Shown here: positions 1 through 10,770 of the stretch, one piece after another
Numbering within the stretch: the first letter of the stretch is position 1
Layout of the letters: every line of letters starts with the position of its first letter
Assembly (NCBI GenBank): GCA_012295275.1
Contig: CM022678.1
Span: 1,158,191 to 1,222,190 of the forward strand
DNA: 64,000 nt
Origin: Chrysomallon squamiferum
Taxonomy: Eukaryota; Mollusca; Gastropoda; Neomphalida; Peltospiridae
Reading direction: 5' to 3'
Made by a program: the position numbers and the translations under genes
Notes under the pieces: model-generated
What the model saw: the letters and a program-made list of their open reading frames with translations, nothing else
Told to the model about the DNA's origin: nothing
Database searches by the model: none

Positions 1-435
1 GGTTCCATCAGATATCACGTCCGCACCAATCAAGATGAGCCATTCTGCGACGGACAAGTGGCTGTGGTCGGACATTGCAAATCTCGGTCTCGCAGACGAC
101 TCCTAATGGTCCCGTCAGACACAGTGTTGCCTGTAGCAGCTCTGAGTTGATCACAAATTCTACGTGCGGGAACAGAATGCTGTCGCAACCCTTTTATCAT
201 CAGGAAACGGTATTCTCGTTTTGTTGTTGATCGTAGTCGTCCACAGTCTTTCGATAAACACTTTGGTTTACATTTAGACAGTGAGCCACAGATCTTTGAG
301 TGTGTCTTTCTTGTAGCCAGCCAATGACTCTTCTCCTGCCTTGCAAACTGAATTGTTGTCGAACCATCTTCAAATTTAAAGTGATGATGAAAGCAAAATG
401 CTGATCCCGTTTAGAACTAAAATTTGTCTGCACTG
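1..435 (-). pseudogene. Tc1/mariner-type transposase fragment, decayed, runs off left edge
   Basis: Read on the - strand, positions 368 down to 201 give an open stretch starting MVRQQFSL with a helix-turn-helix-like segment (RSVAHCLNVNQSVYRKTV), as in the N-terminal DNA-binding part of Tc1 transposases. Homology continues past its stop in other frames: LRQHSVPARRICDQLRAATG, then VSDGTIRSRLRDR, then RRRMAHLDWCGRDI near position 1, which match the order of the Tc1 linker and early catalytic region. At least two frameshifts and one stop separate these pieces, so it is inactive. The DDE catalytic triad lies outside the window, if it exists. No terminal inverted repeat is recognisable on the right. 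Family assignment is from motif order, not from a search. Confidence 0.72.
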
Positions 436-660
436 AATCACACTCATGCTAAGCACGTGCAAATAGATCAAGAGCTGTCACACTGCGTGTAACAAGGCAC
501 GTTGTCAGCTGAGTCTGACCATATTTTTGGTTCACATCCACGAAAATAAAATCTGGGTGAATTTAAAAGCTTTCAAAAGATTATGGGAACGATTGAATTC
601 CCCTTAATAATGCAATGTCTTTAGTCCAAAGGTAGTCTTAGAAAAATATCACGTGACGTG
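436..660. other. Intergenic, nothing recognised
   Basis: AT-rich sequence between the transposase remnant and the putative first exon. It ends in a segment with CACGTG (E-box) followed by ACGTGTC just upstream of 668. The similar copy near 49045 keeps TCACCTGATGTGTCTAA at the same place, which suggests promoter sequence rather than chance. Confidence 0.4.
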
Positions 661-668
661 TCTAAACA
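640..668 (+). promoter_or_regulatory. Putative promoter segment with E-box upstream of non-coding exon
   Basis: AAAAATATCACGTGACGTGTCTAA contains overlapping CACGTG and ACGTG cores immediately before the conserved non-coding exon. A related string lies at the same distance in front of the copy at 49075. Inference from conservation between copies and from known bHLH/bZIP core motifs. Confidence 0.35.
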
Positions 669-756
669 AACGATTCACAGAGCGAGCAGACGGCGTAGAA
701 TTTGTGTCAATTCGTTAGCTGACAAGATTCGAGTTTCACTTCGATTTCAAATACAG
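668..756 (+). ncRNA. Putative non-coding first exon (5' UTR), copy 1 of 4
   Basis: A block beginning CGATTCACAGAGCGAGCAGA and ending AAATACAG followed by donor GTAGGCAA. Three diverged copies occur at 40131-40212, 49075-49156 and 49783-49865, all ending at CAG plus a GT donor. No long reading frame is present. Conservation of the block and of the splice donor over copies that otherwise diverge argues for a transcribed 5' UTR exon. It would splice towards the ATG exon at 1875. Being a UTR exon of the nSTAND gene is inference. Confidence 0.45.
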
Positions 757-1523
757 GTAGGCAAACCTTACACTATATTCCGGTCCGACATCCGAAACTT
801 GGCTTTCGTTTCAGTTTTCATTTAAAAGCTATTATGAACTAATAATATTATAATATATTTTTTGCATTGTTGTATTTGTTGGTAACTGCTAATGCCCGCA
901 TTGGTAACACAGGAAAACATTAAATATCCAAACAAACGGTATATTTTAAGTAGGTATGCAGGAAGTAGGCCTGACTCTGTGACCGGTTTTGTTCTGCCTT
1001 GCGCATCAGTCGCTGCCTTTTTGTTGTATTAATCGGCCGTAGTTTTAGGAAGATGGTATCTGTAAGGGATCAATCATCTCATAAAACCAGTCGATAGAGG
1101 AATAAATGTCCACGGAATAACTCATTATTTAATAATACAAAATTAATATTAATTGATTTCGTCAAATATTGATGCTGATGAAAATCAGTTTATTCAAGAA
1201 GTTACCAAAAATGTAGACATTGATTGAAACTATTTTCAATAGAGAACGTTTAGTCATTTTTAATAACAAAAATCAATTCCATGTGCATTGACTTGGTATA
1301 ATTATAATTTAATATTGAACTCTAAGGTGAAATGATTAAGGATATTCCTTTCTAAATAATAATAATAATAATAATAATAATGATGATGATGATGATGATG
1401 ATAACAATAATAACAATAATAATAAAATAATAATAGTAATAATAAAGTAATAAATAAATAAGTAAATAATGAAATAAAAACAGTTGACTAAACAAAGGAA
1501 AAACAGATTGTGATAACAGTAAG

Positions 1524-1555
<32 letters not shown>

Positions 1556-1800
1556 AAAATTTAGTTTTTTTAATTTGAAATTTTAATATGGAGTTTTTTC
1601 TCATTAAAATTATTTTTGACATACCAGGTTATATAAGATTCACAATAGCCATGTTCTAAATTTCTCAACATTATTAAACGAAAATTAATTATTTATTAAA
1701 TTACATCCCTAAGATAAATTAAATCAAAAGATAAATACTAAAATACAATTTTGTAAATATTTGTGAGTGAAATGTTTATTATTAATGTTGTCGCTGTCGT
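757..1800. other. Intron/intergenic with microsatellites and a dispersed repeat
   Basis: Contains a (TAA)n/(TGA)n tract at 1357-1440, a (CT)n(TA)n tract at 1526-1555, and a segment around 1093-1200 (CAGTCGATAGAGGAATAAAT ... CAAATATTGATGCTGAT) repeated at 36770, 40630, 48720, 50265 and 51300. No coding potential seen. Confidence 0.55.
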
Positions 1801-1829
1801 TAATTTTTGAAGTGGACAAGTTTGAACTT

Positions 1830-1874
1830 GTTAATCACGATTTCCGGTGATTGAACAGAACCACGTGATTTAAA
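1830..1874 (+). promoter_or_regulatory. Promoter-like segment: ETS-type site and E-box before ATG exon
   Basis: TTTCCGGT (reverse ACCGGAAA, ETS core) is followed about 20 bp later by CCACGTGATTTAAAATG. The same arrangement recurs at 43485-43532 and 57790-57863 in front of other ATGs. Either this is a second promoter, or the AG of GAACAG is an acceptor for splicing from the 668-756 exon. Confidence 0.4.
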
Positions 1875-1905
1875 ATGGAGAAATTATTGCATCCGAAAAA
1901 GAAAG
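1875..1905 (+). CDS. Putative first coding exon of the nSTAND-ankyrin gene
   Basis: ATG opens MEKLLHPKKK and ends with one extra base (G) before a GTAAAG donor, so the exon leaves in phase 1. That is exactly the phase accepted by every downstream microexon and by the large nSTAND exon at 11090. The peptide is short and basic. The paralogous segments at 43530 and 57862 keep an ATG at the same place but run into stops after a few codons, so only this copy looks usable. Linkage to the 3' exons is inferred from phase and order only. Confidence 0.42.
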
Positions 1906-3124
1906 GTAAAGAAATTTGTAATGCACTTTATGTATTTTATATATATATATATATATTTTATATATTTTAATCCCGATAAACATTGAAATTACTTTGATTC
2001 TTTATAATAATTTAATTTTTACTGAATGAAACTACTATTAAGTACTATTGATGATCATAAATTATTGTGAACACTGCAGAATAATTTTTAAAAGCATGAA
2101 ACTTTTTTAACCTCTTAAACAATGTTGTTGTTATTATTATTATTATTATTACTGTATAATATCACTTTTTTCAGTAAGTCCAATCCCCTAAACAGTTAAT
2201 CGTTGAATACTTACACTGTAATATATATATTTTTTTATACAGATATAAGAGGAAATGTGTCTGTAGATTAATATGAAATCATGAAGTGATCAAGATTTGG
2301 AATCAAGCATGTAGCAGATGACTGAAAGCTGAAAGGTACGAATTCGCAATGTGTGTTTATACAAGCAGACACAGTGAAGGAAAAATGATCATGTACAAGA
2401 TGTGACAGCATCATCCTGATTTGAGGTATTGTTCACTATTTTATAATTATGTTTTATGTCCAGAAATGAAAAGTTTACCAGCTTCATATGTTGTATTAAA
2501 TAAGTAACTAAAAACAGTTACATATGAGCAGTTAGAGTTAAAAGTGTGGTCCACTGAAGAACACGATGTTAAGTTCTGTAGGAGTTTAAACTGAACACAA
2601 AAAAGTGACACCTGCTTTAAATTCATTGTAATACTTGTCTGGAAAATGCTGAGTGATTAATAACACAAGTGATACAGCGACATTACAGGAAACTGAGTTG
2701 TGAAAGAACCCACAGGCAACAACGAAATGTAAAAGTTGTGTCAAACTATTGTTATCAAAGTATTTTTATCACCAGTCCCATCTAACATTGAAAATATAAT
2801 CTCAAAGGTATTCAACTGCAGAGTTCATAAAATAGTTTAAGAAACCTGATTCAGAGAGAAAATGTTACTTTGAGTCTCTAGATTACATCTGTAGTTAAAG
2901 GGTTCAGTGACAAGTAAACATTCAACTGCCTCCAGCATCTGACTCGTCTCTCCAGTTAAATGTTGGATTTGTAAAATAATCAGTTGCTGTCATTTCCAGT
3001 CCTAAGTTGATTCCACTTCCTTTGTTTATATAAAATGTTTTGATGATACCCAAATGTGCTCCAATAAATAAAAAAATAGACTCCTGACTGGCCAGAGCAG
3101 AATTGTTAAAGCCTTGTTTTACAG
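1906..3124. other. Intron; segment 2818-3060 duplicated at 61.0 kb
   Basis: AT-rich with (TA)n at 1940-1957 and (ATT)n near 2133-2150. The stretch from CAGAGTTCATAAAATAGTTT (about 2818) to about 3060 has a close copy at 61040-61270, including ATTACATCTGTAGTTAAAGG. No open frame of note. Confidence 0.55.
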
Positions 3125-3157
3125 GTGGACTGTTAGTTGATGAAATTACTAATGACA
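3125..3157 (+). CDS. Putative short coding exon, phase 1/1
   Basis: TTGTTTTACAG acceptor, 33 nt, then GTGAGT donor. With one base carried in, it reads GLLVDEITND and carries one base out, so it is a symmetric phase-1 exon compatible with both its neighbours. The splice signals are good, but the exon is short and has no recognised domain. Confidence 0.4.
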
Positions 3158-4374
3158 GTGAGTGTAGTCAAGCTGATACCAAATACATTTGCTGGACATC
3201 ACTTCTGTATCATTCCTTTTGTCTGCCATCTTTGTGCGTCTGACGTTCTCCTTCTTGTCATTTTTACTGTGAATGGCTCAGCTGTTGAATACAGTGGAGG
3301 TAAATATTCATATCTCATGCACGAACATTCTGCAGTTTGGAAAAATTATGCACACAAATTCGTAAGGCTTCACTTATAGTTTCCGTAAAACTTAATTTAG
3401 TACTGATATTGAGAAAACTGAGCATATAACTTAGTAAAATTATTCTGATATTATCTATACAATTTTATTGTTTATATTACAATTTAGTGTGAATATTGAG
3501 AAAACTAAGAATATGTTTTACTGAAACTATTCTGATATTATCTTCTCATTTTCATTGTTTATTCAACTTAATTTAGTATTATTAATGAAAAATGTTTCAA
3601 TATAAGTTACTGAAACTATTTTTATATTGTTTATTTACTTAAATGAGTAAAAGTATTATTATGATATGGGAATTTACATTGTTTATAGAGCATAGTTTGA
3701 TATTAGGATTAATAAAACTAAGAACATAACCAAGTAAAACTATTTTTATAATTATTAGATTTACATAATTTAATAGTGCAGTTCAGAAAACATACTATAA
3801 AGGCTTTGTGATAATGATTATATTTTGCAAGTCGACCATCAAGACTTATACGAGAGGAGATTTTTCCTAACAGAGGTGTTTTTCTGTCAGAGAGTATGAC
3901 AAAATTGTTTATATCTTTATCAGTGCAGTATACCTCAGTTTAGTGTTTACTTTTTGATAAGAAATTCTAAATGGACAAAATTATTATTTGTGTGTAAAAA
4001 TGTAGCTTTTCAATTTATTGTTTACTTTTTATTATCATTTGTAAATTGACTGATACTGATAATAAATTAACAATTCAAACGGCTTTATATACAGTCTGAC
4101 TGACGAAAACATCAAAAAGGAAAATAAAAAGATAAACGATGAGAAAAATATAAACATTTACACACTAATTACTCCCGACTATTATAATTATTGTGTTGAC
4201 ATTATTTACTGTAATACTGAGGTCATATGTCACATCTAGGCATAATTAGTTAACAATATTGAGCACACTGTATACAGCAATACTATTTAGACAAATTGTA
4301 TTCCACTGTATTCTGCCAAATCTCTACATACAGATAAAAACATTTTTTTTTTTTGTGTGTTTCAGACACTACTA
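3158..4374. other. Intron, AT-rich
   Basis: Long AT-rich stretch with weak internal repetition (ACTGAAACTATTCTGATATT-like strings at 3430-3640). No coding signal beyond the short exon before it. Confidence 0.5.
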
Positions 4375-4413
4375 CTATGTTTAATAATTATGTCTAATTC
4401 TCAGGATTTTGCA

Positions 4414-4415
4414 GG
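4414..4415 (+). promoter_or_regulatory. Zero-length exon / recursive splice site, unit 1
   Basis: TTTTGCAG is immediately followed by GTAAAC, an acceptor abutting a donor, as in recursive splice sites. The same junction recurs at 4838/4839 (TTTTGTAG then GTAAAAA), 5306/5307 and 5626/5627 (both TTTTGCAG then GTAAAA). Function is inference; it could also be a dead exon collapsed to zero length. Confidence 0.35.
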
Positions 4416-4491
4416 TAAACACATTTTTGGAAATTATGTATTGAAATTATGATTTATAAAAAAAAATTCATTGAAGGACAACAGCTTGCAG

Positions 4492-4556
4492 ACATATCTC
4501 ATTCTGGTTCTACTCAATTAGGAAATAACTATGTATCTGATAAGTTTAATAGATAA
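4492..4556 (+). pseudogene. Microexon copy 1, donor destroyed
   Basis: Acceptor GCTTGCAG, then in phase HISHSGSTQLGNNYVS. The expected GTAAGT donor after position 4539 reads ATAAGT, so normal splicing out is lost. If used at all it would be a terminal exon, reading six more codons to TAA at 4554-4556. The peptide keeps the motif core Q-L-G-N-N-Y. Confidence 0.55.
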
Positions 4557-4910
4557 CAGAATACACAGTAGTCATTAGTAGTACTTTTCTGTTAGACATT
4601 GTGACCCGAACAACATAGAAACATGCACAATATACAATGTATATTTATCTGTACCTACATTTAGCACATACACAAAACACGCACATATACACACATATAC
4701 ATGCAGACACACAAACACAAATATGTTCAGACAGTCACAGTGTATGTGTGTTAAACTGAATGTTGTTATATCTCTACACATAGATTATAAATCTGCTACT
4801 ATATTTAATAATTATATATAATTCTCAGAATTTTGTAGGTAAAAACATTTTTAGAAATTATGCATTGAAACTGTGAATTATAAAAATGTATTTACTCTGT
4901 TTCACAGCAG

Positions 4911-4973
4911 GACATCAGACAACACACATATCTCATTCTGGTTCTACTGAAATAAGCCATAACACTATAAACA
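4911..4973 (+). CDS. Amyloid-motif-like microexon, copy 2
   Basis: Acceptor TTCACAGCAG, 63 nt, donor GTAAGT, phase 1/1. It reads HQTTHISHSGSTEISHNTIN. It shares I-S-H-S-G-S-T with copies 1, 4 and 5, but the G-N-N-Y turn is replaced by S-H-N-T-I-N. It can be spliced to any other copy or directly to the nSTAND exon without changing frame. Confidence 0.55.
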
Positions 4974-5378
4974 GTAAGTTAAAAACTGAAGTTTTCTCTT
5001 CGCTACATTTTAACAGATAACACAATACAGAGTAGTCATTAGTACTTTTGTCAGACATTGTAACGTGAACAACACAGAAACATGCACATAAATTCATAGA
5101 CAAAATGCATACATACCTGTACTTACATTTAGCACACACACAAAATATCTACATGCAGACATGGAACAAACAGACACACACACAAATATATTCAGAAGCA
5201 GACACACACACAAATATATTCAGACACAGTGTATGTATGTTCAACTGCATGTTGTCATATCTCTATATCTATTTAATAATTATATCTAATTCTAAGAATT
5301 TTGCAGGTAAAATCATTTTTAGAAATTATCCATTGAAGGTGTGAATTATGAAAATGTATTTTCTCTGTTTCACTGCAG

Positions 5379-5432
5379 TACAGCAGCAAGGAAATTCTAG
5401 TACTGTTCAAATAGGAAATAACTATGGATGCG
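5379..5432 (+). CDS. Amyloid-motif-like microexon, copy 3 (VQIGNNYG)
   Basis: Acceptor TTTCACTGCAG, 54 nt, donor GTAAGT, phase 1/1. Reads QQQGNSSTVQIGNNYGC. The core V-Q-I-G is the tetrad typical of RHIM motifs, and V-x-I-G-N-x-Y-G is the pattern of the second HET-s repeat, known from fungal NLR/effector amyloid signalling. The other two frames contain stops. This is the best match in the array, and the exon whose loss would most affect the proposed function. Confidence 0.6.
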
Positions 5433-5690
5433 GTAAGTTAAAACTGAAAGTTTTCTCTTCTCTACATGTTTAATACATAACAGAATACACATCACAGTAG
5501 TCATTTTCAGAGACACAGTGTATGTATGTTAAAGTGTATACTGTCATATCTCTACGTTAACACAAAAACATTTTTTATTTTTTTGTATTTCAAACACTGC
5601 TATATCTAATTCTCAACATTTTGCAGGTAAAATATTTTTAGAAATTGTGAATTATAAAAAAGTATTTTCTCTGTTTCACTGAACGACAAG

Positions 5691-5747
5691 AGTCAGCAAA
5701 CGTATCTCATTCTGGTTCTACTCTAATAAGCGGTAACACTATAAACC
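5691..5747 (+). CDS. Amyloid-motif-like microexon, copy 4
   Basis: The usual CACTGCAG acceptor is mutated to CACTGAAC, but GACAAG/AG a few bases on restores an acceptor in the right phase. 57 nt, donor GTAAGT, phase 1/1. Reads SANVSHSGSTLISGNTIN. The acceptor is weaker than in copies 2 and 3, so inclusion may be inefficient. Confidence 0.5.
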
Positions 5748-6070
5748 GTAAGTTAAAAACTAAAAGTTCAATAGATAACAAAATAGATAATAGATGTTTA
5801 ATAGGCAACAAATACATAGTAGTCATTAGTACTTTTCTATCAGACACTGTGATCTGAACAATATAGAAACATGCCCATAAATATATAGACACAATATATA
5901 TATATATATATAAACGTACACACTGTACTTACACTTAGCACATACACAGAACGTGTACATACAAACACACACATGTAGATACAGACATGGATTGCAAAGA
6001 CAGAGACACAGACAGAGACACAGTGTATGTACGTTAATCTGTATGCTGCCATATCTCTGTTTCTCTGCAG

Positions 6071-6141
6071 GACTAATGCCAGGTAACATATCTCATTCTG
6101 GTTCTAATGAAATAAGAGTTATTGATGTCACCAGGTCGTAG
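6071..6141 (+). CDS. Microexon copy 5, possible alternative terminal exon
   Basis: Strong acceptor TCTCTGTTTCTCTGCAG, then in phase LMPGNISHSGSNEIRVIDVT followed by R-S and TAG at 6139-6141. There is no GTAAGT donor; a weak GTCGTA follows CACCAG. If used it would end the protein before the NTPase, giving a short motif-only product. Its end (GTCACCAGGTCG) resembles the start of the nSTAND exon (GTCTACCAGGTCA), so it may instead be a remnant of an older junction. Confidence 0.42.
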
Positions 6142-7278
6142 CAAGAAACACATTTTAAAAAATTCCTTAAAAATCATAAGCCTGCAGCAGTGTACTCGAC
6201 CAACCAACAACTTGTTGAAACATTCAAGAATTTTATATTATAGAATTAAAAAAAAAGTGTTCTTATGCTGATTACAGCAGGTCAGAAATATGAAAACAGA
6301 TGCTAAAAGGCATGGTCAAAGACGGATTCAAAACAACCTGCAGAAGAAATACTTGGTAGAAGTATCAGTGTTACTAACAGATTGATGCACATTATTTCAC
6401 ATGTTTCTCAGTTACACCTTTTTATTACAATCTCATTACGTCCATGTACGTTGAGATGGTAATGTTTGTCTTTATGTATACATACAGACAGACAGACAGA
6501 CAGATATATATTTGTTAACTTGATGGAGGTTTTGTCCTGGTTTGGCACTTGTGATCCTACTGGAAGTGAAGTTCACAAGTACAACCTAATTAACAGACAA
6601 GCTGACATCACCGAGCTCACTCAGTAACTGTTTAGAAGTCATTTTACTGCAGTGCTGACCTAGCAATTACATAATTAACTTTTACCATGAAAAAACTAGT
6701 TATTTTTCATTTAATCTAACAGACACTAAAAGTCTTGACATCCATTAATGTTGCCCAGAATACAAAACCCACTTGTCATATGTAATCTATCTCCACCAGT
6801 AATTAATACATTATCCAAAGATGCTCTGATCTGCTATTCTCTGCTGTTAGGATTTTTTTTTTCAAATTTGTTTCTAGTCAGTGCTTAAAAAATCGTCATT
6901 TTCCTTATCTTATGTGAATATGCATGTTTTAGCATTTTGAATTACAATCTACATACTGATGTAGTAATGTTTTATTTTTGTTAATTTAATTTATTATTTT
7001 TTTATTATTTTGTTTTTAATTTATATTTTTTCTCCAAGGTCATTTATTCATACTCAGGTCATACTATCGTTTAGCAGTGGCTAGTGACTTAAGCAAAAAC
7101 ATGCGCATTTAAACAAAAACACACATACACACACACACACACTATTAATACTGTATGCCCTAAATTCTCAAACAAACATTTTTAGAAATAATGCTTATAG
7201 GCTGTGAATTTAAATAATATTTTTATACGTTTGCTGCAATACAACAATTGGTAAAACATATAATGTAAATATGTGCAG
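6142..7278. other. Intron, AT-rich
   Basis: No gene seen. Contains a short (GACA)n at 6486-6502 and (CA)n at 7120-7141. The last 110 bp belong to the diverged sixth unit of the array. Confidence 0.5.
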
Positions 7279-7332
7279 AGGTAAAAATCAGTAACAGAAA
7301 TATTGTATCAGGAGATGACGCTGTGGAAAACA
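7279..7332 (+). CDS. Amyloid-motif-like microexon, copy 6 (diverged)
   Basis: Acceptor AATATGTGCAG, 54 nt, donor GTAAGTTAAAAACTGAAA identical to the other units, phase 1/1. Reads VKISNRNIVSGDDAVEN. The I-S-N-R-N-I-V-S-G-D pattern fits the first half of the repeated motif, but the G-N-N-Y end is lost. The intact frame and splice sites suggest it is still used. Confidence 0.5.
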
Positions 7333-8450
7333 GTAAGTTAAAAACTGAAACATATTTAATACATAACAGATCTACATGTCACATTAATCATCAGTATTTT
7401 ACCATCAAACACTATGACCAACACATGTCAACACAGACATAATTCATACATACATATGTACATGTCTACCGACTACAAAGGGTGCATAAATTGCGAGAAC
7501 AATCGTTTAATTCACGTGAAGGTGCTCAAAACCGTCCTTGCGTAACTCATTTTCCGTTCGTCCAAACTGTGTGCTATGCTGAAAGATAGTTTGCTCATGG
7601 TTGAAATTAAACTGCCATTCACCACATCAACACCATTGGCCTCTGAGTGACATTCTTTGGTGTTCAGTCTTTCTGCATTGCTACTTGAACAATGTCGTTG
7701 CTGCAGAGGTTACCGTAATAAAACCAAAACCTTGTTAACTAAGAAACTATAATTTTGAAATCAACATTAATATTTATAATACAAGTAATGCAATTTTTTT
7801 TTCTTTGAGTGAATGGAGTAGAAGAAATGAAAAGTTATTTTAATTGTTTTTACCTGTTTGGAAATAGCAGCCACTTCTGTTGGTGCAAGGCTGGAAATCG
7901 AGGCATTTGTCTCATTTCTTCGGTATTTAATTGAACAATGTCAAAAATGACTAATTATTCCCTTCAAATTATCAAAGCAACATTAATTATCTATAACACT
8001 CTCCTGCTTTTAGCTATAACTTTAAATAAATTACACTTTATTATATAAACAAAATAATATAACGATAATAATTTATTCCAGTCATAATCCTTAGTTTATA
8101 TTTATTACTTCTAATTTATAAAATAAAATACATATTCTTTAAAAAAAGAGATTTATGGAAAAGAAAATGATTATGCAAATAATGTTTGGATAATCCATTA
8201 ACGGGTTAAATAAAATTTAGACACACACATACACAGGCACTTAAAAACATACAGACAACTAAACAGACAGACATTAACAGGCATAGCATAAGTTCTGACT
8301 GAAATTTTCTTCTTAAACTCTTAATATAACTCAACATGAATTAAACATGACTATATGCCTGTCATTATTATCACCTGTAAATATTAAATATACTGCAAAT
8401 TATATGTCACAATAAATCGTGAATATATGGGGGATATTAAAGATGTTTTA
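7333..8450. other. Intron/intergenic, probable TE-derived patches
   Basis: 7480-7720 has higher GC and a non-repetitive look (GGTGCATAAATTGCGAGAAC ... TGTCGTTGCTGCAGAGGTTA) typical of an old inserted element, but I cannot name it. The rest is AT-rich with no coding signal. Confidence 0.35.
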
Positions 8451-10420
8451 ACTAGCACATCCCAAGATGTATTGTAGCAGTATCAGATTTTTCACTTTTT
8501 CCAGAACACAGGAAGTAGAACGTAACAGCTACGGGTGGGTTCAGACAATTTATTCGATGTCACACAAAAATGAAGACAAGGAAAAACACCCTACGAGAAC
8601 AATAAAACAATAAATATCACATCATAGAGTACATATAACATCAAGTTATAGAATAATTTATGTATATATATATAACATTTATATCACAATTTAAGCAAAT
8701 GTATATCTATAATACTATTCATCTCATCATAAAATAATGTAAATTGAATTATCTTGCTTTAAATCCTGAGTATTTAATGCCAAACTATAAAAGCATTTGA
8801 TAACATAAAGCAAATACATGTAATAAATACACTTGATTAACACGACAAATACAACTAGTCATATACCACAGTTATACATGACAAACTGATATTTGACAAA
8901 CATAATACATAAAAACTCATACCAGGTAGATGACACCTGGGTGTAAGAAACTGGATTCTCCAGCACACTGAACGAGAACAGGACAATCTACAAATCAAAT
9001 ACAAGACATATAAAAGAAACTACCGACAATTACACAATTAACACATCACATATCGCCAACCACGATGCACCAAAACATGTCCACACACACATAAAAAATA
9101 CACATACAAAATACATATACACAATTGACATTTCATTCAGATTGTATGTTTTCTTTAAGCCAGCTATCTTGAACAAATGTTTATTCAATGTAATTTAATC
9201 CATATCTCCAATATAAATAATAATTACTTTATATATTCATAAAGTAATTAAACAAGTACTTTCTAATGGTGTTAAATAACAATGCATGTATACAAAACAT
9301 ACATATATTAAATAAAACAAAATACAGACTAACCTTTCAGATAATATCCACTTTCAAATAATAAATTCAGTTCCACCTTTAAAAATGAAATCTGGCCTGA
9401 CAGTATGATCTTAGCAGGAGAAATAAACCTGAACACTTGAGCCAAGTTGTTTATTCCCTGATGGGCTTGGGAGAGGAGTTTGGGAACAATAGTTAACACG
9501 CAAGGCAAGTAACGTGTGTTAGTACAGTGTAAGCTGAATGAAACAATCACCACAATGACAAGTTACCAGCCTATTGTTTGGCATAACCTGGCTAGGGATA
9601 AAATAAAACTTTAGTTACACAATAAGCTGACAGGAGGCAAGCTGTAAATAAAACCTTACATTAATGACAAAGCCTGCTAAGAAGCAAATATCTGCAGATA
9701 AAACATTAAATACAAATCCTAACTAAAACAAATACCACATACTTCCACAGTATTTGAATATGCTAGAGTATCAAAATAACGTACTGCTTAGTGGGATGTT
9801 GACGTAACAATCAGTTAATCATAACATCGGTTTTGACCTCAAATTCCCACTATTCTCACCCATTGTTTTAGAGATAATAACCCACAGTTAACTTCGACCA
9901 GTCTGATCTCAGATTGGCAGCTATTTTCCAAAATAATGGTCATACTGTTTCAATTCATAAACATATACATTTTATTATTTAGGAAAGACCACATAGGATG
10001 TCTTATAATATTCCTTCTCTAGAGTGGTGCCGAGACTTGTTTCAACTTCAGCAGACATGCAGACGCTAGTGGGTTCCCCAAAACAACATTTCACAAAGCT
10101 TATATAATTTTTAAGGAAATATGACATCCATTACGTATTAAAGAGGAGACTGGCGTCTTCATCACACTTAACTTATGTAATTCTTAAGCTTTACATAATA
10201 AAGAGGAGAGTCTGGTTGTCTCTATCACACCAACAATAACTCTAAAAAAGAACATTAGTGATAAGAAACACTGGCAGTAGTTTTGAAAGTAGTAGGAGTA
10301 AATATATAATGTAAATAACAAAGATGGTGTCAGGGCATTTCCCCATGGATACCCCCCCCGTGAGAGTTTCCCCCATCTACCTGTTTTAGCTGTCAAATAT
10401 CCTTATAGTCTGAGTCATTA
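8451..10420. mobile_element. Probable decayed retroelement/LTR-like material, unclassified
   Basis: Several unrelated higher-complexity stretches: 8456-8560, 8930-9070, 9400-9600 (on the - strand an AATAAA within a CTCCCAAGCCCATCAGGG context) and 9797-10230. The last begins TGTTGACGTAACAATCAG, has a TATATAA at 10099, and has two copies of an ATAAAGAGGAGA..TCATCACAC-like string (10141 and 10198), as LTR U3-R-U5 regions may show. No reading frame for gag or pol is visible. Classification is weak. Confidence 0.3.
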
Positions 10421-10492
10421 ATAAGATTTTTGAAGCGGCCAAACATCGCTTAAATTTGGAAATAATGAAACTGCATAAATTATTCTTGTTTT

Positions 10493-10513
10493 TTTTTTTT
10501 TTTTTTTTTTATC
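10493..10513 (+). repeat. Poly(T) tract
   Basis: A run of about 20 T. It may be the tail of an insertion on the - strand, or part of a polypyrimidine tract. Confidence 0.6.
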
Positions 10514-10537
10514 AACAAACTTAACTGTTTAAACTTC

Positions 10538-10770
10538 ATGTCAACAAACTCCAATCATTATATTAATATCTGGCTGTTTCTGGATGATCCGGAACCCCTC
10601 CAAAAGACAAAAACACCTCAATACTTTAACACTGCACCAGATACTGTTGTGTCTACACAGACATCACCCAGTAGATTCAGGCTGTCATCACAGACTACGG
10701 CAACAGAGACTGCCAGGATGTGCTCCGTGTTGCTGCACACAATCTCCACATGTAAAATGTTTCAAGTAAA
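10538..10770 (+). other. Possible exon remnant, unknown
   Basis: A locally GC-richer stretch with two overlapping coding-like frames. One reads DDPEPLQKTKTPQYFNTAPD and onwards; the other, from about 10676, reads IQAVITDYGNRDCQDVLRV and ends at TAA after HNLHM. Codon-like composition suggests a decayed exon with a frameshift. No acceptor is convincing, and I recognise no family. A GTAAAA after CTCCACAT could be a donor. Confidence 0.3.

Larger units (their letters stand above)
4375..7400 (+). repeat. Tandem array of ~300-480 bp units, each with a microexon
   Basis: Units start around 4375, 4785, 5265, 5585, about 6020 and 7160. Each unit has, in order, a TCTAATTCTCAGRATTTTGCAG/GTAAA element, an A-rich TTTTTAGAAATTATG segment, a pyrimidine tract CTCTGTTTCACTGCAG, the microexon, a GTAAGTTAAAAACTGAA donor region, a TAGTCATTAGTACTTTT segment and a CA-rich tract. 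The last unit is more diverged. The array is evidently an exon-duplication array inside one intron region. Confidence 0.75.

Noticed and set aside
5690-6141. Frames across the CA-rich parts of the microexon array (for example 5953-6141)
   Set aside because: They run through the CA-rich intron into copy 5; only the part after the acceptor at 6071 is credible.
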